Origin: Sphingobacteriales bacterium 46-32
GTDB taxonomy: Bacteria > Bacteroidota > Bacteroidia > Chitinophagales > Chitinophagaceae
Assembly (NCBI GenBank): GCA_001898485.1
Contig: MKTY01000008.1
Coordinates: forward strand, 62,001 to 126,000
DNA: 64,000 nt
Direction: 5' to 3'
How positions within the stretch are numbered: the stretch's first letter is position 1; every line of letters starts with the position of its first letter. The notes beneath the pieces were generated by a model. That model saw only the letters and a list, made by a program, of their open reading frames with translations, was not told where the DNA came from and ran no database searches. Positions 18,320 to 26,917 of the stretch are shown in pieces. The position numbers and the translations under genes were made by a program.

Positions 18320-19302
18320 TCAACTTCGAATACATGCGGGTCAGTACGGTAAAAGCTGCCGTTGATGCACTCCGCAAATATCCCGATTCAGCCGTTATTG
18401 CCGGCGGCACCAACCTGGTCGACCTTATGAAAAAAGGGGTAACCAGTCCGGGGCGGCTGGTAGATATTACCAACCTGCCGTTGAAAGAAATCATTGATGA
18501 AGGCACTGGCCTTCGAATAGGGGCACTGGTAGCCAATAGCGACCTTGCCGATGATGCATCAGTACAGGCCGCCTATCCTTTGCTCTCACAGGCATTGAAA
18601 GCGGGAGCCTCGGCACAATTGCGGAATATGGCTACTGTTGGCGGCAACCTGCTGCAACGCACCCGCTGTGGATACTTCTATGATGTTGCCATGCCCTGCA
18701 ATAAGCGTAAACCCGGGAGTGGTTGCGGTGCGCTGCAGGGATATAACCGCATGCATGCCATCTTTGGCGGCTCAAGCAATTGTATTGCCGTACACCCCAG
18801 CGATATGTGTGTGGCACTGGCTGCACTCGATGCACAGGTACTGGTAAGCGGCCCCGCCGGCGATCGCAAAATTGCCTTTACCGATTTTCACCGGTTGCCG
18901 GGCGCGACACCAGAAAAAGATAATAACCTGAATAAAAACGAACTCATTACCGGCGTTTATATTCCTGCCAATCAGTTTGGCCACCGGGTGCATTACCTCA
19001 AAGTAAGAGACCGGGCGTCTTATGCCTTTGCCCTGGTATCGGTAGCCGCGGCACTCAACATCCGCGATGGCAGGATAGTGACCGCACGCCTGGCCATGGG
19101 TGGCGTGGCACATAAACCCTGGCGTCTTTTTGAAGCAGAAAAAAACCTGACAGGCAAGACCCCTTCTATACCTGTGTTTGAGCAGGCAGCTCAAATAGCG
19201 ATGAAAGGTGCTAAAGGCTACGGCGCCAACAATTTTAAACTAAAACTGGCTCCCGCTGCCCTTACAGAAGCACTGACCAGGGCCAGCGGTATTTCTGCCT
19301 GA
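18316..19302 (+). CDS. paoB: Aldehyde oxidoreductase FAD-binding subunit (PaoB/YagS-like)
   Basis: 328 residues that carry FAD between the Fe-S and molybdenum subunits. Start chosen at ATG 18316: an AGGAGGG ribosome-binding site sits at 18301-18307, the ATGA overlaps the previous stop, and the family N-terminus MINFEYMR begins there; the longer frame from 18253 is read-through. FAD motifs are AGGTNLVDLM (about 29-38) and ATVGGNLLQR (about 106-115). The insert with C118, C128, C137 and C156 (RCGYFYD, PCNKRKPGSGC, SNCIAVHPSD) matches the extra [4Fe-4S] site of E. coli PaoB, which most FAD subunits lack. Confidence 0.93.
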   Translation: MINFEYMRVSTVKAAVDALRKYPDSAVIAGGTNLVDLMKKGVTSPGRLVDITNLPLKEIIDEGTGLRIGALVANSDLADDASVQAAYPLLSQALKAGASAQLRNMATVGGNLLQRTRCGYFYDVAMPCNKRKPGSGCGALQGYNRMHAIFGGSSNCIAVHPSDMCVALAALDAQVLVSGPAGDRKIAFTDFHRLPGATPEKDNNLNKNELITGVYIPANQFGHRVHYLKVRDRASYAFALVSVAAALNIRDGRIVTARLAMGGVAHKPWRLFEAEKNLTGKTPSIPVFEQAAQIAMKGAKGYGANNFKLKLAPAALTEALTRASGISA

Positions 19303-19334
19303 TTTTCGGACCACAATAACTAAACGCATTTGCC

Positions 19335-21575
19335 ATGAACTATTCCGATACCAATTTTGCCGGATGGCCTCTGCCGGATGATCGTGTGGATGGTCGCGAT
19401 AAAGTAACCGGAAAAGCCCGTTATGCGGCCGAGCATATTATTCCCGGTATGACTTATGGCGTACTGGTAGGCAGTACTATTGCCAAAGGCAGCATCCGCC
19501 AGCTCGACACAAAAGCTGCTGCTGCTGCGCCGGGTGTACTGGGTGTGTTTTCGCATCTCAACACCATCCGTGTTCCCGGCTTCAAGCCTGTCGATAAAAA
19601 AGCGGATCCAAAAGGTCAGAACTGGGAAGGCTTAAAAGTTTTTTTTGACAACCAGATATATTCCAATGGGCAGCCTATTGCACTGGTTGTAGCCAACACT
19701 TATGAGCGGGCTGTGTATGCCGCCTCTTTAATAAAAGTGCAGTATGACCGCCAGCCTCATGAGACTGATTTTATAAAAAATCTTTCCAAAGCCACTGCGC
19801 CTAAAGGCGGATGGAACGCCCCTACATATACAAGAGGTGAAGCCAATGCCTGGAAAAAAGCAGCTGTGCAGATAGAGGCTGATTATATCGTACCGATAGA
19901 AACGCACAATCCCATGGAGCTGCATGCCATCATTGCTCATTGGGAAACACCCGATAAAGTAACGGTCTATACCAAAACGCAGGGACCTAAAGACACACAG
20001 GGAGCCGTCATGCAGGCGTTTGGATTAAAAGAAGACCAGGTGAAGGTAATTGCAGAATATGTGGGTGGAGGATTTGGCAGCGCCCTACGTACCTGGCCGC
20101 ATGAAATGGCTGCATTGATTGCCGCTAAAAAATTAATGCGGCCCGTAAAACTCATGTTAAGCCGCGATCAGATGTTTACCATGGTAGGCTATCGTCCTTT
20201 CGCCTGGCAACGCATAGCGCTGGGCGCTACAACCGACGGACAGCTTACCAGCCTCACACATGAAGCAGTCGGACTCACCTCTTCGTACGAAACATTTACA
20301 GAAGGCATTGTAAACGCCAGCAAATTTCTCTATAGCTGCCCAAACGTTAATACATCGTACAAAGTATTACCCCTCGATGTGAGTACGCCTATATGGATGC
20401 GCGGGCCTGGAGAAGCAACCGGCTGTTTTGCCCTGGAGTCTGCACTTGATGAACTATCCTACAAACTCAATATTGATCCGATCGAACTCCGCCTTCGCAA
20501 CTACGCAGATAGCGACCCCGAGCGTAATCTTCCCTGGTCAAGCAAGTTCCTCAAAGAATGTTATCAGCTGGGGGCAGAAAAGATCGGCTGGCAGGCCCGC
20601 CCCGCCAAACCCGGTTCTCTGAAAGAAGAAGGAATGCTTACCGGATATGGTATGGGTACGGGTGTTTTTAGTGCTATGCGGTGGCAGGCTGCAGCCCGTG
20701 GTATTCTGAAAGCCGATGGCACACTGGTATTACAAAGCGCCGTTAGCGATATGGGTCCGGGTACAGCTACGGCTATGGTAGAAATTGCCGCCAGTACACT
20801 GCAACTTCCCAAAGACAAAATCCGTTTCGAACTGGGCAATTCATCACTGCCTCCCGGTCCTACCCAGGGCGGTTCTGCCACCACCTCAACACTGGGCTCG
20901 GCTGTATTTGATATCTGCACGGAGATAAAAAGCAAACTAAAAGAACTGGCAGTAAAAGACCTGCATACCTATCTGGAACATGCGAAACCCGAAGACCTTG
21001 TTTTTGAAAGCGGGCAGGTATTTACCAATGCAGATAAAAACAAACGGATCAACTACTCAGATATCATGAACCGCAACCGTCTTCCGGAAATTGAAGTATT
21101 GAAAACTTCTGCCGGCGGGGGTGAATTGCGCAAGTACTCTTCTTACTCCTTTTCTGTTCACTTCGTGAAAGTACATGTGCATCCGCTTACAGGAGTAGTT
21201 CGTATTAAACAAATCGCAACAACAGGTGATGCCGGAAAGATCGTTAGCGAAAAAACAGCGCGTAGCCAGATGATCGGCGGCGCTGTGGGCGGCATCGGCA
21301 TGGCGCTGACGGAAGAGGCGGTAATTGATCACCGGTATGGCCGGTATGTCAATAACAATTTTGGCGACTACCATGTGCCGGTTCATGCAGATGTGCCCCA
21401 TATCGATGCGCTGTTTGTCAACAAACCCGACCCCATCCTCAACCCCATGGGAGCCAAAGGAATGGGCGAAATTGCGCTGATCGGCTTTGCAGCAGCGGTG
21501 GCCAATGCGGTTTATAATGCAACGGGAAAAAGAATAAGAACGCTGCCGATTACAGCAGATAAACTTATTGTTTAA
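19335..21575 (+). CDS. paoC: Aldehyde oxidoreductase molybdenum-binding subunit (PaoC/YagR-like)
   Basis: Catalytic subunit of the Mo-hydroxylase, 746 residues, binding molybdenum cofactor and oxidising aldehydes. Motifs: GRDKVTGKARYAAE near residue 21, VGGGFGSALRTWPHE (about 237-251), MRGPGEATGCFALESALDEL (about 355-374) and the base-catalyst Glu E712 in GAKGMGEIAL. No signal peptide of its own, consistent with hitch-hiking export on the Tat signal of the small subunit. No cofactor-insertion chaperone (PaoD/XdhC-like) or molybdopterin genes are in the window. Ends Val-stop inside a GTTTAAA repeat. Confidence 0.94.
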   Translation: MNYSDTNFAGWPLPDDRVDGRDKVTGKARYAAEHIIPGMTYGVLVGSTIAKGSIRQLDTKAAAAAPGVLGVFSHLNTIRVPGFKPVDKKADPKGQNWEGLKVFFDNQIYSNGQPIALVVANTYERAVYAASLIKVQYDRQPHETDFIKNLSKATAPKGGWNAPTYTRGEANAWKKAAVQIEADYIVPIETHNPMELHAIIAHWETPDKVTVYTKTQGPKDTQGAVMQAFGLKEDQVKVIAEYVGGGFGSALRTWPHEMAALIAAKKLMRPVKLMLSRDQMFTMVGYRPFAWQRIALGATTDGQLTSLTHEAVGLTSSYETFTEGIVNASKFLYSCPNVNTSYKVLPLDVSTPIWMRGPGEATGCFALESALDELSYKLNIDPIELRLRNYADSDPERNLPWSSKFLKECYQLGAEKIGWQARPAKPGSLKEEGMLTGYGMGTGVFSAMRWQAAARGILKADGTLVLQSAVSDMGPGTATAMVEIAASTLQLPKDKIRFELGNSSLPPGPTQGGSATTSTLGSAVFDICTEIKSKLKELAVKDLHTYLEHAKPEDLVFESGQVFTNADKNKRINYSDIMNRNRLPEIEVLKTSAGGGELRKYSSYSFSVHFVKVHVHPLTGVVRIKQIATTGDAGKIVSEKTARSQMIGGAVGGIGMALTEEAVIDHRYGRYVNNNFGDYHVPVHADVPHIDALFVNKPDPILNPMGAKGMGEIALIGFAAAVANAVYNATGKRIRTLPITADKLIV

Positions 21576-21650
21576 AAGTTTATCGATTTAAAAGGCTACA
21601 GGCAAGTGGGGTAAACTCATTTAAACCTTTAAACCCTTTAAACTTTTCTC
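21570..21650. repeat. GTTTAAA-type repeat pair after the aldehyde oxidoreductase operon
   Basis: Plus-strand units GTTTAAAA-GTTTATCG begin with the last codon and stop (GTT-TAA) of the Mo subunit. From 21611 to 21643 the reverse-complement units (TTTAAACC, TTTAAACCC, TTTAAAC) follow. The arms pair imperfectly and would make a terminator-like hairpin at the end of the operon. Confidence 0.65.
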
Positions 21651-21733
21651 TGTCCCTCTTTTTGAGTATTGCAGTACTTTTTATCTGCTTCTATCTTGCG
21701 GATCTCTTTAACCAATCAACAGGAGATCACCTT

Positions 21734-22399
21734 ATGAAACGAACAGGCCTTTTACTGCTTCTATTTATCCCGATCAGTACAATCACCTTCGCCAGACAGT
21801 ATACCCGCGAAAAAGCCAAAGCCGGCGTCTATGTCACTGCCGGATTAAACTATGCCAGTGCCACAGGATGGGATAATCCCTCCGAATCGGGGGTACAACG
21901 GATAGCAGGCTTTAATAGTGGGCTGACTTTTTTTGCCCTGTTTGGAAAACATGCCCGGACCATCCTGAATATTGAAGGCTACTTTTCGCAACAGGGGTTT
22001 GGCAATAAAGATGCGACCAACGATGATGATATCAAGAAACTGTACATCAACTACATCAATGTACCTGTAATTCTGAAATACAGGCCCATCAAATCTTTTC
22101 AGTCACTGTTTGTCGGAGCAGGCCCTCAGATCGGATTCCAGGTAGGCGGTCATGGTAAGACCCTGGGCGGAGAGAAGTTCGAACTTAATAAAGATGCGGT
22201 TAGTAAAAGTGTCTGGAGCGGCGTGGGAGTGGTTGGATTTAATTTTGATAAACTCGTTAACTGGGGTATAGAATTCAGCTACCAGCACAGCTTCAGCAAA
22301 TTCCTCGAGACCAGTCCAGACCTGCGGCATTCAGTGATGCAGGCCCGTCTTATCCTTCCGCTTGACTTTGTTTCAGATATGCTTTCTGCCTTTCAATGA
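21734..22399 (+). CDS. PorT-family outer-membrane beta-barrel protein
   Basis: 221 residues from ATG 21734, chosen because AGGAGAT lies at 21721-21727 and a signal peptide follows (MKRTGLLLLLFIPISTITFARQ); the frame extends further upstream without support. The mature part is an eight-strand-like barrel of the Bacteroidota PorT/outer-membrane-beta-barrel type: KAGVYVTAGLNY, INVPVILKYRPIKSFQSLFVGAGPQIGF, LVNWGIEFSYQHSF. No enzymatic residues are seen; function unknown. Convergent with glmM. Confidence 0.85.
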   Translation: MKRTGLLLLLFIPISTITFARQYTREKAKAGVYVTAGLNYASATGWDNPSESGVQRIAGFNSGLTFFALFGKHARTILNIEGYFSQQGFGNKDATNDDDIKKLYINYINVPVILKYRPIKSFQSLFVGAGPQIGFQVGGHGKTLGGEKFELNKDAVSKSVWSGVGVVGFNFDKLVNWGIEFSYQHSFSKFLETSPDLRHSVMQARLILPLDFVSDMLSAFQ

Positions 22400-22401
22400 T
22401 A

Positions 22402-22502
22402 GGGTATAAAGGGTATAAAAAGTTTAAAGCGTTTAAAGTGATGAAGGTTGGTAACACCTATTAAACGCTTTAAACTCTTTATACCCTTTATACTCTTTAT
22501 AC
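22402..22502. repeat. 9-bp GTWTAAAGN inverted repeat between convergent genes, includes glmM stop
   Basis: The left arm 22402-22436 and right arm 22461-22495 pair over 35 bp with two mismatches around a 24-nt loop. Each arm is built of 9-bp units (on the minus strand GTATAAAGA, GTATAAAGG, GTATAAAGA, GTTTAAAGC). The glmM end (GTA-TAA, 22502-22497) is the first unit of the right arm. Likely a bidirectional terminator. Confidence 0.8.
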
Positions 22503-23876
22503 AAACTCTTTTATATCCTGCATCAACCTGCTGGCGATATTATTCGCTTTTGATTCAAAATCGCTTTCGGCGTAGATGCGAATGATAGGCTCGGTGTTGG
22601 ATGTGCGGAGATGCACCCAGTCATTATCAAATTCTATTTTCAAACCGTCTTCTGTATTGACGGGATTTTTAGGATATTTATTCCTGATCTTTTCAAAAAT
22701 ACCTTTTACATCCACTCCTTTTTCGAGTTCTATTTTATTTTTTGAAATAAAATAATCCGGGTAATTACTGCGCAACGACTTCATGCCACCCTTCTGACCA
22801 GCCAGGTGTGTAAGGAATAAACCGATCCCGATCAGTGCATCGCGGCCATAGTGGAAATCGGGAACAATAATGCCCCCATTACCTTCACCACCGATTACAG
22901 CAGATTTTTCTTTCATCTTATTTACCACATTCACCTCTCCCACGGCCGAAGGAAAATATTCGCCACCATGCTTTAGGGTAATTTCTTTCAGTGCCTTGGT
23001 GCTGCTCATATTACTCACTGTATTTCCCTTGCGGTGTTTAAGAATATAATCAGCAACCGCTACCAGTGTGTACTCTTCGCCAAACATGCTACCGTCTTCA
23101 CATACAAATGCCAGACGGTCTACATCCGGGTCAACTGCAATACCGAGGTCTGCTTTTTGTTTGACCACTTCGGCACTCAATTGGGTTAGATGTTCGGGCA
23201 GAGGCTCGGGGTTATGGGCAAAACGGCCATTTACTTCTTCATTCAATACAATTACCTGCTCTACTCCCAGGGCTTTCAGCAGCGCGGGAACGAAGGTTGC
23301 ACCGGTAGAATTTACGGCATCTACCACGACCTTAAAGTTGCGGCGGGCAATTGCTTCCTTATCAACCAGTGGATAGGCAAGTATAGCGTCAATATGCTTC
23401 TGCAAATAGGAATCATCTGACCGGACCTTTCCAAGTTTATCTACTGTTACAAAATGGAAGGATTCTGCTGCAGCTATTTCCAGTACACGTGCCCCTATGG
23501 CTGCAGAAATGAATTCACCTTCGCTGTTCAGCAACTTAAGTGCATTCCACTCTTTGGGATTGTGGCTGGCCGTAAGGATAATACCTCCGTCTGCCTTTTC
23601 CATTACCACTGCCATCTCCACCGTTGGTGTGGTAGAAAGCCCCAGATCCACTACATCTATACCCAGGCCGGTTAAGGTACTGGCCACGAGGTCGCGAACC
23701 ATTGGACCGCTGATGCGCCCGTCGCGGCCCAGCACTACCGTGGGCGTCTTTTTTTCTTCGAGGAGAATAGTACCATAGGCAGCTGCAAACTTTACAATAT
23801 CAATAGGACTCAGGTTTTCTCCGGGTACCCCACCAATCGTTCCCCTGATCCCGGATATACTTTTAATCAATGCCAC
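22497..23876 (-). CDS. glmM: Phosphoglucosamine mutase
   Basis: Converts glucosamine-6-phosphate to glucosamine-1-phosphate for peptidoglycan and LPS precursors in the cytoplasm. 459 residues of the alpha-D-phosphohexomutase family. The phosphoserine loop TASHNPKEWNALKLL puts the catalytic Ser at 104. The metal loop DPDVDRLAF lies near residue 250, the sugar-binding loop GEGNGGIIVPDFHYGRDA near 330, and the phosphate-binding loop RTSNTEPIIRIYAES near the end. A related phosphomannomutase/phosphoglucomutase function cannot be fully excluded, but the pattern is that of Bacteroidota GlmM. Its stop codon is part of the adjacent inverted repeat. Confidence 0.9.
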   Translation of the reverse strand: MALIKSISGIRGTIGGVPGENLSPIDIVKFAAAYGTILLEEKKTPTVVLGRDGRISGPMVRDLVASTLTGLGIDVVDLGLSTTPTVEMAVVMEKADGGIILTASHNPKEWNALKLLNSEGEFISAAIGARVLEIAAAESFHFVTVDKLGKVRSDDSYLQKHIDAILAYPLVDKEAIARRNFKVVVDAVNSTGATFVPALLKALGVEQVIVLNEEVNGRFAHNPEPLPEHLTQLSAEVVKQKADLGIAVDPDVDRLAFVCEDGSMFGEEYTLVAVADYILKHRKGNTVSNMSSTKALKEITLKHGGEYFPSAVGEVNVVNKMKEKSAVIGGEGNGGIIVPDFHYGRDALIGIGLFLTHLAGQKGGMKSLRSNYPDYFISKNKIELEKGVDVKGIFEKIRNKYPKNPVNTEDGLKIEFDNDWVHLRTSNTEPIIRIYAESDFESKANNIASRLMQDIKEFV

Positions 23877-24088
23877 AATAAAAAATTGATTTTTAAATAC
23901 TTATGAAAAATCTACAGGCGTTGCCGAAGTAAGGACAGCGGCCTGCCGATCAGTGCAAAAATACGGGTTTCCGGGGTCTCAAACACCAGGTTTGCCGTTG
24001 GTTAAAGAACCTTTTATGAGTCTGTTCACTATAAATAGGGATTATGTAAATCACTTATATCGCCGTATTTTACCGCAAAACTGTACAA

Positions 24089-24559
24089 ATGAAAAAAATC
24101 ACCGTTCTCCTGGCCACCATCTTCGTACTCTCCTCTTCTGTATTTGCCCAGGTTACTGATGAACAGAAGGAAACAAAAAAACTGGAAGTAATGGGCGGAT
24201 TATGCGCCGGCTATATGTACAATACCTATATCACCGTGGGAGCTGTAGCTGATGCGTTCGTGTCGGAACAGTACGATAAAGCTCGTTCCATTGAGCTCAT
24301 GAAAGAACAAATTGGCATGATCGGCAGCATAGTAAAAATGATGCAGGATATGCTGGATATGAAAGCGCTCAAAGCACAATCCGATATAGATTATACCAAA
24401 GAGGTAATTGTGGTTTTGAAAGGACTATCTCAGCAGGCACAGTATGTTATCGATTTTGCTGAAAAAAAGACAGATGACGCCTCTGCCAAATACGATAAGC
24501 AGCGTCTTTCCAACTGGTCCAAGATCAGTAAACTGCTGGGTTTGGATGATGAAGAATAA
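24089..24559 (+). CDS. Small secreted helical protein, unknown function
   Basis: 156 residues with a clear signal peptide (MKKITVLLATIFVLSSSVFAQ, cut after about residue 20). The mature part is predicted to be almost all helix, rich in Met, Lys and Asp (for example MKEQIGMIGSIVKMMQDMLDM), and ends with an acidic tail LGLDDEE. One Cys in the mature protein. No domain recognised. It is an isolated gene, convergent with the TlpA-like gene 12 bp away. Confidence 0.75.
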   Translation: MKKITVLLATIFVLSSSVFAQVTDEQKETKKLEVMGGLCAGYMYNTYITVGAVADAFVSEQYDKARSIELMKEQIGMIGSIVKMMQDMLDMKALKAQSDIDYTKEVIVVLKGLSQQAQYVIDFAEKKTDDASAKYDKQRLSNWSKISKLLGLDDEE

Positions 24560-24571
24560 GCGGATCAGCGC

Positions 24572-25651
24572 TTAGTTACAGCCCAATATTTCACAAAGCT
24601 TTTCTTCCAGGTCGGGACCGCGGAGGTTCTTTGCAATAATTCGCCCATCGGGGCCGACCAGGAAGTTTTGTGGTATACTTTGTACACGATATTGCTGTGC
24701 CACCGCATTGTTCCAGAACTGAAGATCGCTCACATGTGTCCAGGTAAGATTATCGGCATGAATGGCCTGGAGCCAGCGATCTTTCTGCCCTGGCCGGTCG
24801 AGTGAAATGCCCAGTACGGTAAAATTCTTTTCCCTGAACTTCTGAAAATTGGCTACCACATTGGGGTTCTCTGCACGGCAGGGACCACACCAGCTGGCCC
24901 AGAAGTCGAGCAACACATATTTTCCCCTGAATGAAGAAAGTGAAACGGGCAACCCTGCCGTATCAGCCTGGGTGAAGTCCATAGCCTGACTGCCAATGGC
25001 GGTAATTTTGGCTTCTGCCACCGCCTCCTTTACATAAATGCCGTACATATTGCCCAAGGCATCGGGCTTGAGCTGATTCAGTCTTTTTTCTGTCAGCAAT
25101 ATATCTTCGGTTAGCTGATAAGTAGCCGCCAGAACAAAAGCGCTCACGGGCGACTCTTTATTAGCGGAGATATAACTATCCACGCCGTCCTGTATCTTCT
25201 GACGGGTTTCATCCATTTGCATACGCAAACTATCTGAGCGGTTGCCCATTTGTGCTTCCTGATTGATCTTTACGAGCGATTCAAAAAGCGGGTCAAAGGT
25301 TTGCTGAAATTTTTTGAATTCGTTGGGCGTTGGAGAGCCTGCAAACTTTATATCCTTCAGTTTATTTACATCTCCGTTGATACGGAGTTTTCCCGGTGAT
25401 ATAAACGACATGATACTTTTACCGGCAGCAAGGTTGAAATTTACCAGCAATGGTTCCTTCAGTTCGGCATTGAGCACAAATGTGCCTTTTTTCACCATGC
25501 CACGCGCGAGTGTGTCATCGGGCCGGTTGGCATCGGTCAGCGAAACCAACGACCCTTCTTTCAATCCAGTTATCTTACCATTAATGATCAGCTTCTCCTG
25601 ACCTATACTGCACAATGGCCACAACAGTAAAAACAGCATGCGTGCTTTCAT
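24572..25651 (-). CDS. DUF4369-TlpA thiol-disulfide oxidoreductase
   Basis: 359 residues. Signal peptide (MKARMLFLLLWPLCSIGQ), then an N-terminal DUF4369-like beta domain (KLIINGKITGLKEGSLVSL, about 20-120), a helical linker, and a C-terminal TlpA/ResA thioredoxin domain with the active site FWASWCGPCRAENP (cysteines near 252 and 255). Envelope-located, so likely reduces disulfides, for example during cytochrome maturation; the partner is not known. It lies 106 bp downstream of trpA on the same strand with no obvious terminator between, so read-through from the trp operon is possible. Confidence 0.92.
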   Translation of the reverse strand: MKARMLFLLLWPLCSIGQEKLIINGKITGLKEGSLVSLTDANRPDDTLARGMVKKGTFVLNAELKEPLLVNFNLAAGKSIMSFISPGKLRINGDVNKLKDIKFAGSPTPNEFKKFQQTFDPLFESLVKINQEAQMGNRSDSLRMQMDETRQKIQDGVDSYISANKESPVSAFVLAATYQLTEDILLTEKRLNQLKPDALGNMYGIYVKEAVAEAKITAIGSQAMDFTQADTAGLPVSLSSFRGKYVLLDFWASWCGPCRAENPNVVANFQKFREKNFTVLGISLDRPGQKDRWLQAIHADNLTWTHVSDLQFWNNAVAQQYRVQSIPQNFLVGPDGRIIAKNLRGPDLEEKLCEILGCN

Positions 25652-25757
25652 AGTTTATCAGCTTCTTTAGCGTGTAAAGATACTCAGGTTTTACTGATCA
25701 TACATACGCGAGCCAGCACATTTCCGGATCGGCCAGTCTGTTAACATTTCTACAACA

Positions 25758-26528
25758 TCAGGCCAGCACCGTACGCACAAACTGCTGTGCGTCTTTTACC
25801 TCATTGTCACTGTTTTCAAGGGCCTGTACAAAAGCGCTGCCAATGATGGCGCCGTTGGCATGGAGGCAGGCCGCATCAAAACTGGCTTTATCGCGTATAC
25901 CAAAGCCTACCAATACGGGATTTTTCAGCTGCATCTGCTGCAGTCGCCGGAGGTAGGCAGCCACCGCATTCATATCCTTGTCTGTACCGGTTGTGGAAGA
26001 AGATGAAACCGCATAGAGAAAACCACTGCTCAGGCTATCCAGCCGGCGCAACCTAACCGGATCAGTTTCGGGTGTCACCAGGAATATGAAGTCAAGTCCG
26101 TGTTTTTTTATTATTGCTCCGTAGATTGTTTCGAATTCATATTCGGGAAGATCCGGAAGGATAAGCCCATCAACACCTACTGTAGCAGCATCGGCACAAA
26201 ATCGTTCAAAGCCGTATTGCAATACCGGGTTCATGTACCCCATAAGTACAATGGGAATATGAACGGTTCTGCGCAATTCGCGGAGCTGCTGAAATAAACG
26301 CTCCATCGTCATTCCATTTTCTAATGCAATGGTACTGCTATGCTGAATCACCGGGCCATCGGCCAGCGGATCGCTATAAGGCATACCCAACTCTGCCATA
26401 TCGGCCCCGGCTTCCTGTACCGCCTCCAGTACTTTGAGAGTACTGTCTGCATGCGGATAACCGGCTGTACAGTAAATATTCAATACGCGTTCTTTCTTTT
26501 GCGCAAATAACTGTTGTAAACGGCTCAT
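25758..26528 (-). CDS. trpA: Tryptophan synthase alpha subunit
   Basis: Cleaves indole-3-glycerol phosphate to indole, which is channelled to TrpB. 256 residues, a TIM barrel. The catalytic pair E46 (DMAELGMPYSDP) and D57 (LADGPVIQ) is present. The phosphate-binding loops are near GFGI and the C-terminal NGAIIGSAFV. Last gene of the trp operon. It is separated from trpB by a small lipoprotein gene, which is unusual because trpB and trpA normally adjoin. Confidence 0.97.
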   Translation of the reverse strand: MSRLQQLFAQKKERVLNIYCTAGYPHADSTLKVLEAVQEAGADMAELGMPYSDPLADGPVIQHSSTIALENGMTMERLFQQLRELRRTVHIPIVLMGYMNPVLQYGFERFCADAATVGVDGLILPDLPEYEFETIYGAIIKKHGLDFIFLVTPETDPVRLRRLDSLSSGFLYAVSSSSTTGTDKDMNAVAAYLRRLQQMQLKNPVLVGFGIRDKASFDAACLHANGAIIGSAFVQALENSDNEVKDAQQFVRTVLA

Positions 26529-26541
26529 GATACTTGTAAGA

Positions 26542-26910
26542 TTAATAGTCTTCCCGGGTCATGGGAAATGTGTTGTCATCAATAGTAATGAATCGATATG
26601 CCGGATAGCTGTCTATATCGAGGATCACATCAAATGTTGCCAGCGGAGCTGTTGCTCCTTTTGTATCAAAACGTACCACTACGGTATCACCTTTTCTTTC
26701 TGCAATTACCCGGCGCTGCTTTTCATCATCGGGCAGGCACTTCTGAAATTCAAAACGTTCGCCACCTATATTCGATATACTGCGCATGGCAGCGCTTACT
26801 GAGGCGCATCCGTCTGCCACTCTCGACAACTTTACTTTACTGGTCACATATTCATCGCGGTTACACGCGCAAAGAATTACAACAAAAGCAAAAAAGAAGA
26901 TAAATTTCAT
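26542..26910 (-). CDS. Small lipoprotein inserted between trpB and trpA
   Basis: 122 residues. Lipoprotein signal: hydrophobic MKFIFFFAFVVILCAC with the lipid Cys at about residue 16 and N, R, D following. The mature domain has two Cys (ADGCASV and FQKCLPDD) and beta-rich segments (DTVVVRFDTKG, ATFDVILDIDSYPAYRFITI). It follows trpB by 7 bp and precedes trpA by 13 bp on the same strand, so it must be co-transcribed and share trp attenuation. No known tryptophan-related function; I do not recognise a family. Confidence 0.8.
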   Translation of the reverse strand: MKFIFFFAFVVILCACNRDEYVTSKVKLSRVADGCASVSAAMRSISNIGGERFEFQKCLPDDEKQRRVIAERKGDTVVVRFDTKGATAPLATFDVILDIDSYPAYRFITIDDNTFPMTREDY

Positions 26911-26917
26911 GCAGGGC

